Assembly: GCA_965221985.1 (NCBI GenBank)
Contig: OZ244928.1
Span: 2,480,001-2,544,000 of the forward strand
Source of the DNA: J054 sp965221985
Lineage (GTDB): Bacteria > Pseudomonadota > Gammaproteobacteria > Steroidobacterales > GCA-2729495
Reading direction: 5' to 3'
DNA length: 64,000 nt
Shown piece by piece: positions 9,094 through 17,300 of this stretch (within the stretch, counting starts at the first letter, position 1; every line of letters starts with the position of its first letter). The notes under the pieces are model-generated. The model saw only the letters and a list, made by a program, of their open reading frames with translations, did not search any database and was not told the DNA's origin. The position numbers and the translations under genes are program-made.

Positions 9094-9232
9094 TAGGTTT
9101 TTTGGGGCAGATATCCGGCCGAGAAGCAGAGTAGATTGCCCCGTGTCTTTACCTTAAAATAGCGCCCCCAGCGATTCCCATTCCCGAATGAGTCCCACTG
9201 GATACGCTTTCTGTTGAGAGGAACAAGCGAGC

Positions 9233-9475
9233 ATGAGCAGTATTGAGGAACAGGTTAAAAGCATCGTCGCCGAACAGCTCGGTGTGAAAGAAGATGAGGT
9301 CACGAACGCCGCGTCGTTCGTCGATGATCTCGGTGCGGATTCGTTGGACACCGTCGAATTGGTGATGGCCCTCGAAGAAGAGTTCGAGACGGAAATCCCG
9401 GACGAGGATGCCGAGAAAATCACCACGGTCCAGCAAGCGATCGACTACATTAATTCCAAATCCAAAGCTTCCTGA
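9233..9475 (+). CDS. acpP: acyl carrier protein
   Basis: An 80-residue acidic protein with the phosphopantetheine attachment site GADSLDTVELVMALEEEF (Ser near residue 38). This is nearly the E. coli AcpP core. It sits between fabG and fabF as expected. The 139-base upstream gap leaves room for its own promoter (a TAAAAT lies at 9155-9160), which would suit the high level of AcpP usually needed. A GAGGAAC ribosome site precedes the ATG. Confidence 0.97.
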   Translation: MSSIEEQVKSIVAEQLGVKEDEVTNAASFVDDLGADSLDTVELVMALEEEFETEIPDEDAEKITTVQQAIDYINSKSKAS

Positions 9476-9533
9476 TTAATCGGATTACCCGGGTGGCATG
9501 GCTTTGCCGCCCAAGGAAAAAGAGTTGCTAAAG

Positions 9534-10775
9534 ATGGCACGGCGGCGCGTTGTCGTAACCGGCATGGGAGTCATATCTCCTGTTGGTAATGATTTAGAAA
9601 CTGCATGGCAGAACGTGCTGGCCGGCCGCAGTGGCATCGGGCCGATTATTGAGTTTGACGTCAGCGACTTCAGTACGCGCTTTGGCGGTTCAGTGAAGGA
9701 CTTCGACGCGTCGGCCTATGTGCCGGCCAAAGAAGTGCGCAAGATGGATACCTTTATCCACTATGGCATCGCAGCGGCGAAGGATGCCATTGACCATGCC
9801 GGCGTGAGTACTAACACTCATCCGGCGGACCGCATCGGTGTGGCGATGGGCGCGGGTATCGGTGGTATCGGTACCATCGAAGCCAACTACGGTAAATACG
9901 CCGCGGCGGGATCGCCGCGCAAGATATCGCCTTTTTTTGTGCCCGGCAGCATTATCAATATGATTTCCGGCCACGTTTCGATTAACGGCGGCTTTACCGG
10001 TCCCAATTTGGCCTTGGTCACAGCCTGCACAACGGCCACGCATTCCATTGGTATTGGCGCGCGGACCATTGCTTACGGCGATGCTGACGTGATGGTGGTG
10101 GGTGGTGCCGAGGCGCCCATGACACCCTTGGGTTTGGGCGGCTTTTGCTCAGCCCGCGCCTTGTCAACGCGTAACGACGATCCGCAAGCAGCCAGCCGGC
10201 CGTGGGATAAAGATCGCGACGGCTTTGTCTTGGGCGGTGGTTCGGCCTGCTTGGTTCTTGAAGATATGGATTCTGCTGAGGCGCGTGCTGCGAATATTCT
10301 GGCCGAGGTCGTGGGTTTTGGTATGAGCGGCGATGCGCATCACATCACCGCGCCACCTTCAGATGGGGGCGGTGCCGCGCTGTGCATGGCCGCAGCGGTA
10401 CGCGATGCCCAGCTGGAACCCAGCGATATCCACTACATCAACGCCCATGGTACCTCGACGCCTTTGGGTGACATGGCCGAGACCAGCGCAATCAAGAAGG
10501 TTTTTGGCGGCCATTCCGGCAGTCTGGCGGTGAGTTCAACGAAATCCACCACTGGGCATTTGCTGGCGGCCGCCGGTGGCATCGAAGCGGTGTTCAGCGT
10601 TTTGGCGATCCGCGATCAAGTCGCGCCCCCGACGATCAATTTGGATAATCCAGATCCGGAGTGCGATTTGGATTACGTCCCGCACAAATCGCGGTCCATG
10701 CGCATCGATGCCGTGCTCAGCAACTCCTTCGGTTTTGGTGGGACCAACGGCAGCTTGGTATTTGCCCGGGTCTGA
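9534..10775 (+). CDS. fabF: 3-oxoacyl-[acyl-carrier-protein] synthase II
   Basis: A 413-residue condensing enzyme. The catalytic triad is visible: Cys in TACTTATHSIG, His in NAHGTSTPLGD and His in KSTTGHLLAAAGG. It elongates acyl-ACP with malonyl-ACP and in other bacteria adjusts unsaturated chain length with temperature. I start at 9534 (MARRRVVVTGMG), where the family's conserved N-terminus begins; an ATG at 9498 would add 12 residues and cannot be excluded. Confidence 0.95.
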   Translation: MARRRVVVTGMGVISPVGNDLETAWQNVLAGRSGIGPIIEFDVSDFSTRFGGSVKDFDASAYVPAKEVRKMDTFIHYGIAAAKDAIDHAGVSTNTHPADRIGVAMGAGIGGIGTIEANYGKYAAAGSPRKISPFFVPGSIINMISGHVSINGGFTGPNLALVTACTTATHSIGIGARTIAYGDADVMVVGGAEAPMTPLGLGGFCSARALSTRNDDPQAASRPWDKDRDGFVLGGGSACLVLEDMDSAEARAANILAEVVGFGMSGDAHHITAPPSDGGGAALCMAAAVRDAQLEPSDIHYINAHGTSTPLGDMAETSAIKKVFGGHSGSLAVSSTKSTTGHLLAAAGGIEAVFSVLAIRDQVAPPTINLDNPDPECDLDYVPHKSRSMRIDAVLSNSFGFGGTNGSLVFARV

Positions 10776-10794
10776 CCCCGGTTCTTGCCGGCCC

Positions 10795-12159
10795 ATGGGC
10801 TCGCTGACAAAAGCGGCCAGCCAGCAGTTGGTCGACATCGACTACGACTTTGATCCCCTGGACCTGCATGCGGCCCATCCAGAGCGCTACCCCTTTTTTT
10901 TAGAGAGCACGGCACGCGGTTCGCGACAGGCGCGCTTTGATTTCTTGTTTGCCTCTCCAGGGGAAAGGCTGAGCTTGGCCGCTAATGGTTCGTTGAACGG
11001 GCCGGGCGTGGCGGACGGGGGGTTTTTAAGGTCCTTGGACGCATGGTGGGCCCGCGAGGGTGGCGGCCCCGAGGCTTCCCCGGATATCCCGTTTGCGGGT
11101 GGTTGGTTTTTGCTGCTGGCCTATGAATTGGCGGCCGAGGTTGAGCCTTCGGTGCGGCTAGTCGGTGAGACTAGGCAGCCACTGGCGGTAGCCGTTCGCA
11201 TTCCCATTGCCCTGGTGCGTGATCATCAAGAACAACGCGCCTATATTGTCGGCGAACCCGGTCACGAAGATTCCATGGGTCGGGTTGAAGACGATTTGCG
11301 TCGCTTGTCTCCTCTCGTGGCCGCGAAGCGCGGATGTATACGCAAGGATTTGATGGAAGAATCGCCCGTGAAGTTTCGCGAGGCGGTGCGCAAGGCTAAG
11401 GAACATATCGTCGCCGGTGATATTTTCCAGGCTAACTTATCACGCGTTTGGTGCGCGGATCTAAAGCCGGACGTCTCGGCCGTCGAAGTCTATGCACGTT
11501 TGCGGCGTACCAATCCAGGTCCCTTCGCCGGGCTCGCGGTGCTCGATGATTTCGCGGTCATCAGTTCTTCACCAGAGCGTTTGGTGCAATGGGGGCGTGG
11601 CCGGATTTCCACTCGTCCCATTGCCGGCACGCGGCCGCGGCGGCAGGAGGATACTGACGAATTCACGCGGGCCGAACTGTTGGGCGATCCGAAAGATCGC
11701 GCCGAGCATGTGATGCTCATCGACCTTGAGCGCAATGACTTGGGTCGCATTTGCGCCGCGGGCAGCGTGCAGGTGGACGAATTCATGGTCTTGGAATCCT
11801 ATTCGCAGGTTCATCACATCGTTTCCAATGTCTCCGGCGAATTGCGTACGGGGGTCACGCCTGCGCAGGTTATTCGCGCCACCTTTCCGGGGGGCACCAT
11901 CACCGGCTGCCCGAAGGTGCGCTGCATGGAGATTATCGCGGCCTTGGAGGCGCGTCCGCGCGGGTTTTATACCGGCGCCATGGGTTATCTAAACCGCGAC
12001 GGTAGTGGGGATTTGAACATCCTCATTCGCAGCATGGTGATGCAGGATCAAGCCGTTAGCCTGGCCGCCGGTAGCGGCATCGTGGCGGACTCGCAGCCTG
12101 CGCTGGAGCTAGAAGAAACGCGGGCCAAAGCCAGGGGCATGCTCTTGGCGTTGGAGTAG
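10795..12159 (+). CDS. pabB: aminodeoxychorismate synthase component I
   Basis: A 454-residue chorismate-utilising enzyme. The N-terminal half is the non-catalytic anthranilate-synthase-like domain; the C-terminal half carries FQANLSRVW, the Glu/Arg/Asn motif LERNDLGRI, PGGTITGCPK and the closing AGSGIVADSQP. PabB makes 4-amino-4-deoxychorismate for folate with the glutamine amidotransferase PabA, which is not in the window. The frame is open well into fabF, but the ATG at 10795 is the first that does not overlap that gene. The next gene, pabC, performs the following step. Confidence 0.92.
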   Translation: MGSLTKAASQQLVDIDYDFDPLDLHAAHPERYPFFLESTARGSRQARFDFLFASPGERLSLAANGSLNGPGVADGGFLRSLDAWWAREGGGPEASPDIPFAGGWFLLLAYELAAEVEPSVRLVGETRQPLAVAVRIPIALVRDHQEQRAYIVGEPGHEDSMGRVEDDLRRLSPLVAAKRGCIRKDLMEESPVKFREAVRKAKEHIVAGDIFQANLSRVWCADLKPDVSAVEVYARLRRTNPGPFAGLAVLDDFAVISSSPERLVQWGRGRISTRPIAGTRPRRQEDTDEFTRAELLGDPKDRAEHVMLIDLERNDLGRICAAGSVQVDEFMVLESYSQVHHIVSNVSGELRTGVTPAQVIRATFPGGTITGCPKVRCMEIIAALEARPRGFYTGAMGYLNRDGSGDLNILIRSMVMQDQAVSLAAGSGIVADSQPALELEETRAKARGMLLALE

Positions 12160-12304
12160 GTCGGGCGGCCTCAAAGCGTATGCGGATGTTCCCAGTCCAT
12201 ACCGGTCTGCTGCGGGGCAAGTGGGTCTTACATTGGCTGCCGGTCCATTGCTCTGCTCGCGGTATGCTTGTCGCCATGATTTTTCGGGTATTTGAGGAAG
12301 CTGC

Positions 12305-13147
12305 ATGACATCTTCCACATCGTGGCTCGTCAACGGCAGGTTTTGCGATCACCTGACCATGGACGATCGAGGCTTGGCCTATGGCGACGGTCTGTTCGAG
12401 ACCATTGCGATTCGCGCAGGCGAACCGCGATTTTTGCCACGGCACTTGCGCCGCCTTGCCCATGGCGCCAAACGTTTGGGCTTTCCAGCGGTGGATCTGC
12501 CGCTACTGGAACGCGAGCTTGATTCGCTGCTGGGTGACGTTGAGCGCGGGGTAGCGAAAATCATTGTGACGCGCGGACCCGGGCCCCGGACTTACGCAGC
12601 ACCGGCGATGCCGAATCCCACGCGCGCGCTGGCAGTCTTCGCGGCGGATGCGCCGCCGGCTGCGGTCTACCGCTCGGGTATTCGGCTGCGCTATTGCAAG
12701 ACGCCGTTGGCCGAAACTCCCGCCTTGGCCGGCATGAAGACTCTGAATCGTCTAGAGCAAGTCCTGGCGCGGTCAGAATGGCGGGATACGGATATTCACG
12801 AAGGACTCATGCTGAATCCGCGAGCTGAGGTTGTTTGCGGCACCATGACCAATTTGTTCGCCGTTCTGCGTGAAACACTCTGCACGCCGCATCTTGATCG
12901 CTGCGGCGTTGCGGGCATCATGCGCGACGTGGTGATGGAAGTGGCCGAAGAGCAGGGTGAAGCGGTGCGCGAGACGGTGATCAGCGTAGAGGAGCTGGGG
13001 GAGGCCGAAGAAATTTTCTTGACCAATAGCCAAATTGGCCTATGGCCAGTCAGAGCTTTGGACGATGCGGTGTATCACCTGGGTCCGGTGACGCGCCGAT
13101 TAATGCGTGGCTTGGCGGAACGCGGAGTGAGTGAATGCGACGCCTAG
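12305..13147 (+). CDS. pabC: aminodeoxychorismate lyase
   Basis: A 280-residue fold-type IV PLP enzyme of the D-amino acid/branched-chain aminotransferase group. The PLP lysine is in GMKTLNRLEQVLA near residue 145, and the N-terminal MDDRGLAYGDGLFETI is characteristic. It releases pyruvate from aminodeoxychorismate to give p-aminobenzoate. An AGGAAG ribosome site lies 4-9 bases before the ATG. It overlaps mltG by 13 bases, the usual pabC-mltG arrangement. Confidence 0.93.
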   Translation: MTSSTSWLVNGRFCDHLTMDDRGLAYGDGLFETIAIRAGEPRFLPRHLRRLAHGAKRLGFPAVDLPLLERELDSLLGDVERGVAKIIVTRGPGPRTYAAPAMPNPTRALAVFAADAPPAAVYRSGIRLRYCKTPLAETPALAGMKTLNRLEQVLARSEWRDTDIHEGLMLNPRAEVVCGTMTNLFAVLRETLCTPHLDRCGVAGIMRDVVMEVAEEQGEAVRETVISVEELGEAEEIFLTNSQIGLWPVRALDDAVYHLGPVTRRLMRGLAERGVSECDA

Positions 13148-14166
13148 TGACGGTCATCTGCGGCCTTGTGCTACTGGCGGCTGCGGGGGCCGGCGGCGCG
13201 TGGCTGTGGTTGCAACAGTATCTAGACACACCGCTAGGGTCGTTGGCCGAAGCCCATATCTTAGAGGTGCCGACGGGTCAGTCTTTGGTTGCGACGGCCA
13301 GGTCTTTGGAAAGGGCGGGTCTATTGGCCCACCCACGCGTATTCGCCGGCTATGGTCGCTGGGCCGGCCTGGCTGCGAAAATCCAGGCGGGCGAGTATGA
13401 GCTGTCAGCCCAACAAACACCCAGGGCTTTGCTGGGTATGCTCGCTGCCGGCAAGGTCAAACTGTACAACTTCACCTTTGTGGAAGGTTGGACTACAAGA
13501 GATCTGCTGGCTGCGTTGCGCGCGGAACCGACCATCGCGCAAACCCTAGTGGCCGAGACCCCGGAAGAATTGGCGGCGGAGTTAGGACTTGATCGGACTC
13601 ACGCCGAGGGCCTATTCCTGCCCGAAACCTACCGGTATCCCAGGGGGACGCCAGATCGACAACTACTCTTGCAAGCCAATGAACTGCTCAAAGAAAAGTT
13701 GCAGCAAGTATGGCGTGAACGAGCCGGGAAATTGCCCTTGAAAAACGCTTACGAAGCCTTGATTTTGGCTTCAATCATTGAACGAGAGACCGCATTGAAT
13801 TCAGAGCGGGAGCAGATAGCTGGGGTTTTTGTGCGGCGCCTGCAGCGAGGTATGCGATTGCAAACGGATCCCACCGTCATCTATGGCTTGGGCGCGGCTT
13901 TCGATGGGGACCTGAGGCGCGCGGATTTGCGTCGTGATACGCCTTACAACAGCTATACTCGTGAAGGCTTGCCGCCCACACCCATTGCCTTGGCGGGCGA
14001 AGCATCCTTGCGCGCTGCCGTATCGCCTGCTGAAGGTGACGCGCTGTACTTTGTAGCCACGGGTCTTCCCGACGGCAGCCACAGCTTCACTGCCACTCTG
14101 GCGGATCACAATGCCGCCGTGGGTCGTTATCTCGCCAGACTGAGGGCTCGTGATGGCGGCGGATGA
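13135..14166 (+). CDS. mltG: endolytic murein transglycosylase
   Basis: A 343-residue YceG/MltG family protein with one N-terminal membrane anchor (residues 4-25) and a periplasmic LysM-like plus catalytic domain. The catalytic Glu is in IIERETALNSEREQI, followed by LQTDPTVIYGLG and YNSYTREGLPPTPI, all family hallmarks. MltG cleaves nascent glycan strands and thereby sets their length. The start codon lies inside the 3' end of pabC; the stop overlaps the beginning of tmk. Confidence 0.95.
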   Translation: MRRLVTVICGLVLLAAAGAGGAWLWLQQYLDTPLGSLAEAHILEVPTGQSLVATARSLERAGLLAHPRVFAGYGRWAGLAAKIQAGEYELSAQQTPRALLGMLAAGKVKLYNFTFVEGWTTRDLLAALRAEPTIAQTLVAETPEELAAELGLDRTHAEGLFLPETYRYPRGTPDRQLLLQANELLKEKLQQVWRERAGKLPLKNAYEALILASIIERETALNSEREQIAGVFVRRLQRGMRLQTDPTVIYGLGAAFDGDLRRADLRRDTPYNSYTREGLPPTPIALAGEASLRAAVSPAEGDALYFVATGLPDGSHSFTATLADHNAAVGRYLARLRARDGGG

Positions 14167-14797
14167 GCAAATGCCGGGTCGATTCATAACCCTGGAAGGT
14201 ATTGAAGGGGTAGGAAAATCCACGAACCTCAGCTTTGTCGCAGATTTTTTGCGCAAGCAGGGGATCGAGATCGAAGTCACGCGCGAGCCAGGTGGCACGC
14301 TCTTGGCCGAAAAAATACGCGGCCTTCTGCTCGACTCTCCCGCGGGCACGGTGCCGCCGATGACGGAGTTGCTGCTCATGTTTGCCGCTCGCGCGAGTCA
14401 TCTGGCCGAACGCATTGAACCGGCTTTGCAGCGAGGGACTTGGGTGCTGTGCGATCGTTTTACTGATGCCAGCTATGCCTATCAGGGCGGGGGCCGGAGT
14501 ATCCCCAGGGAGCACATTGGCTCGCTGGAGCGGTTGGTGCAAGCCGATCGCCGGCCGGATTTAACGCTTTTGCTAGATGCCACGCCAGATCTGACCGAAC
14601 AACGCCGCGCATCTCGTGGAGTTATGGATCGATTTGAAGCTGAAGACCAGGCATTCTTTAGCCGGGTCGCCCGTGAATACCGACGTCGCGCTGCCCAGGA
14701 CGCGGCGCGGTTTCGGGTGATCGATGCCGCCCAGCCCCTGAAGGCCGTGCAGGCGGAATTGCGGAACGTGCTAAAGGAATACCTAGAAAATATTTAA
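14153..14797 (+). CDS. tmk: thymidylate kinase
   Basis: A 214-residue dTMP kinase. The P-loop EGIEGVGKST lies near residue 14, the DR motif is in CDRFTDASYAYQGGGR near 99, and the flexible LID region is RRASRGVMDRFE. It makes dTDP from dTMP. A GTG at 14150 directly precedes the chosen ATG. The gene overlaps mltG by 14 bases and precedes holB, as in many gammaproteobacteria. Confidence 0.95.
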   Translation: MAADEQMPGRFITLEGIEGVGKSTNLSFVADFLRKQGIEIEVTREPGGTLLAEKIRGLLLDSPAGTVPPMTELLLMFAARASHLAERIEPALQRGTWVLCDRFTDASYAYQGGGRSIPREHIGSLERLVQADRRPDLTLLLDATPDLTEQRRASRGVMDRFEAEDQAFFSRVAREYRRRAAQDAARFRVIDAAQPLKAVQAELRNVLKEYLENI

Positions 14798-14824
14798 ATA
14801 ATATTTATAACTAATTGATATTTA

Positions 14825-15790
14825 ATGTTTTATTGGTTAGATGAAATCGAGAATCGCTTGGCGCTTCAGCAAGAACGAGGCCAGCTTTCCCATGCTTTGC
14901 TGATTCACGGCCCGGTGGGAACTGGCCGGCGCTACTTGGCCCTGAGCCTTGCCGCGCGCTTGTTGTGCCTGGCTCCGCCCGAACCGGCGGCGGCGGAAAA
15001 CCCGGCCGCTCGTCTTGACCCAGATCTGGTCATGGATCGGCATCCGGATTTTGAACTGTTGCAGCCCCCGGCGGAAAAACGCAGCCTGCCCATTGATCGC
15101 GTCCGCGAAATGATTCGCTTCTTACAGCTAACGGCTCATCAAGGCGGTCCGAAGGTCGCGCTAATCACGGCGGCCGAGGCGTTGACGCATCAAGCGGCTA
15201 ACAGCTTGCTAAAGACCTTGGAAGAACCACCGGCGGGCTGCAATCTGTTGTTGGTGGCCGCGAATGTTTCGCGCTTGCCGGCCACGGTGTTGAGCCGTTG
15301 CCAACGCGTGCGCGTGCCATTGCCACCCACTCGGGAGCTACTAAATTGGCCCGACGCCGCAGAAACCGAGGATTGGCCCGAGGCCTTGAATCTAGCCGGC
15401 GGTTCGCCGCTGCTGGCACGCGATCTGCAGCGGGCGAAGTTTCCGGCCGAAGCCCGGCAAATGGAAGGGGATTTGGCCCATGTAGCGTCTGGGGAAGCCA
15501 GCCCCCTGGCGATTGCCCGGCGTTGGTCTAAATTAGATGCCGAGCTTTGCCTAGGCTGGTTGTATCGGCGCACCGCTGAGGAAATTCGTCGACTGTTGGG
15601 TGCCGCTGCGCCCAAAAGCACTGAGCACTTGCAAATTCACTCAGAAGCTTCAAACATGGAGCCCGCTTTTGCACTGCTCAGAGAAATCGGAGAACTGCGT
15701 CGTTTGCAAGGCGCGGGATTGAATTCAGAATTGAGTCTCGCGCAAGTTTTAGACCACTGGCGTGGTGGTCTACTTCGTGAACAACACTAA
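14825..15790 (+). CDS. holB: DNA polymerase III subunit delta'
   Basis: A 321-residue clamp-loader subunit. The order of motifs matches delta': a degenerate P-loop GPVGTGRR (Lys replaced by Arg), NSLLKTLEEPP and the sensor/arginine-finger motif TVLSRCQR. Delta' is the inactive ATPase that stabilises the loader; a non-functional P-loop is usual. Odd: the zinc module, normally four cysteines between the P-loop and HPDF, keeps only one Cys (in RLLCLAPP) and is otherwise Ala/Pro-rich. The 27-base gap after tmk is almost pure AT and shows no clear ribosome site. Confidence 0.92.
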   Translation: MFYWLDEIENRLALQQERGQLSHALLIHGPVGTGRRYLALSLAARLLCLAPPEPAAAENPAARLDPDLVMDRHPDFELLQPPAEKRSLPIDRVREMIRFLQLTAHQGGPKVALITAAEALTHQAANSLLKTLEEPPAGCNLLLVAANVSRLPATVLSRCQRVRVPLPPTRELLNWPDAAETEDWPEALNLAGGSPLLARDLQRAKFPAEARQMEGDLAHVASGEASPLAIARRWSKLDAELCLGWLYRRTAEEIRRLLGAAAPKSTEHLQIHSEASNMEPAFALLREIGELRRLQGAGLNSELSLAQVLDHWRGGLLREQH

Positions 15791-15805
15791 ATAAGGTTTG
15801 CCCCT

Positions 15806-16144
15806 ATGTCTAAACCCGGACTGCTGACTTTGACGATCAAGGACAAAAGCGCTCTTTATTTGGCGTATATGCCCTTCGTTGAGAATGGTGGCCTGTTTAT
15901 ACCCACTAGCAGTAGCTATCGCTTGGGCGATGAAGTGTTCATGTTGCTTAATTTAATGGGTGAAGATGAAAAAATTCCGGTGGCCGGACGCGTCATTTGG
16001 ATGACCCCGAAGGGTGCTCAAGGTAAACGCACGGCGGGTATCGGCGTGCAGTTCAGTGACCAGGACGGTGGGGCCACGCAAAAGAAAATTGAAAACTACC
16101 TCGCCGGTGCCTTAGGGGGCGACAAGCCGACGCACACAATGTAG
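15806..16144 (+). CDS. pilZ: type IV pilus assembly PilZ-domain protein
   Basis: A 112-residue single PilZ domain with the core GRVIWMTPKGAQGKRTAGIGVQF. It follows holB by 15 bases, the position of pilZ in Pseudomonas. The pilus-type PilZ group lacks the N-terminal RxxxR needed for cyclic-di-GMP binding, and none is visible here, so it is probably a pilus-assembly partner rather than a c-di-GMP sensor. No other pilus gene is in the window. Confidence 0.88.
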   Translation: MSKPGLLTLTIKDKSALYLAYMPFVENGGLFIPTSSSYRLGDEVFMLLNLMGEDEKIPVAGRVIWMTPKGAQGKRTAGIGVQFSDQDGGATQKKIENYLAGALGGDKPTHTM

Positions 16145-16166
16145 GCGGGCTTACGCTAGCGCGTGA

Positions 16167-17216
16167 TCAATTGAGGCCTGACATGTGAAGACCGCCTTTT
16201 AGCACTTTAGTCTTCAGACCGCGTTCATTGAGAATAAAAGCGGCGGCGGAACTTCGGCGGCCGGTGTCGCAGCACACGATGTAACTGCCTTCCGGGTCTA
16301 AGGCATCGGCCTTTAGACGGATAAAATACAATGGAATGTTGATGGCATCGGGTTCGTGATTTGCCTCGAACTCACTGGGAAGCCGAACATCCAGCCAGGT
16401 TGCGCCCTTTGAAACTTCTTCCTTGGCGCTTTCATAATCGATCCAGTCAGTCAGCGGTTCGTTTAACAGGGTATTGAAGTCTTTCTTGCCCAAGCGCATT
16501 ACCGAGCCATCTGTCAGCATCGTCACTGTTGCATTACGACGGTTTTCGGAAATTAGCGCTTCCTCGCCAAAGGTATCACCAACTTCGAGTTCGGCGAGCT
16601 TGATCCCTTCCTGATTCAGCGGTGTTTCACGCGTTACGTTGCAACTGCCGCTGATGACCACAAAGAAGTAATCACCTTCTTGTCCTTGCTGAATGATGAT
16701 GTCGCCAGCACTGTAGTTCACGCGTTGCATACGCATGAAAATCGCTTGGATGTTTTGCGGCGGAATACTGTGGAAAGCCTTGGTTCGAAGTACGATTCCC
16801 ATCCAATCGTCGGGATTGGCTGGTTGCGACAGCGTGAGTTCGCTCACTTCATAGTCGCCGGTCTGATCCCAGGTCAGCATGACATCCAGCAAGTCGGTAT
16901 CGATGGCGATGTACTCGCAGCTGTCTAATGCGGTGGCTGTGAAGCGTCGCGGCAGCATCGGTGCGATGGGATTGCGCGCGGGCTCAGAACCCGCGCGTAT
17001 GGTTAGCTTGCCGCCCTGGTTGTCCGCGAGTTCGAGGGAACCGGCCAGCAAGTAGTAGGTGCGCTTTTCGCTTTCGCCAGCGCTAAATAGTTGTGCGCCG
17101 CTTACTAATTCCTGCACCTCAACTTTGCTGACGAGTGCTGCGATATTTTCGCGCTTTAGCCCGTCCAGAGGCGTAAAGCGTCGCAGCTCTTCAATAGTGA
17201 CTTTTCGCGCTGACAT
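16167..17216 (-). CDS. double cyclic-nucleotide-binding-domain protein with C-terminal rhodanese domain
   Basis: A 349-residue soluble protein. A first, more divergent cNMP-binding-like beta barrel spans about residues 10-120. A second clear one spans about 140-255, with GDYFFVVISGSC, LEVGDTFGEEALI and NRRNATVTML. A rhodanese domain occupies about 258-349 (WLDVRLPSEFEANH), with a Cys-containing active loop VCCDTGRRS. Rhodaneses transfer sulfane sulfur or sense small anions. The protein has no DNA-binding domain, so it is not a Crp-type regulator. It converges on pilZ. The partner and ligand are unknown. Confidence 0.8.
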   Translation of the reverse strand: MSARKVTIEELRRFTPLDGLKRENIAALVSKVEVQELVSGAQLFSAGESEKRTYYLLAGSLELADNQGGKLTIRAGSEPARNPIAPMLPRRFTATALDSCEYIAIDTDLLDVMLTWDQTGDYEVSELTLSQPANPDDWMGIVLRTKAFHSIPPQNIQAIFMRMQRVNYSAGDIIIQQGQEGDYFFVVISGSCNVTRETPLNQEGIKLAELEVGDTFGEEALISENRRNATVTMLTDGSVMRLGKKDFNTLLNEPLTDWIDYESAKEEVSKGATWLDVRLPSEFEANHEPDAINIPLYFIRLKADALDPEGSYIVCCDTGRRSSAAAFILNERGLKTKVLKGGLHMSGLN

Positions 17217-17300
17217 GAAGTTCTAGAAATACTCCGGGGAATCACCGCGTCTAGCGGATAGCGGCGTATTGTAACCACAAATCTTGGCCACGAAAGTGGT

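Noticed and set aside
10576..10794. N-terminal extension of pabB into fabF
   Set aside because: Would overlap 200 bases of fabF in another frame; Arg/Ser-rich with no family similarity.
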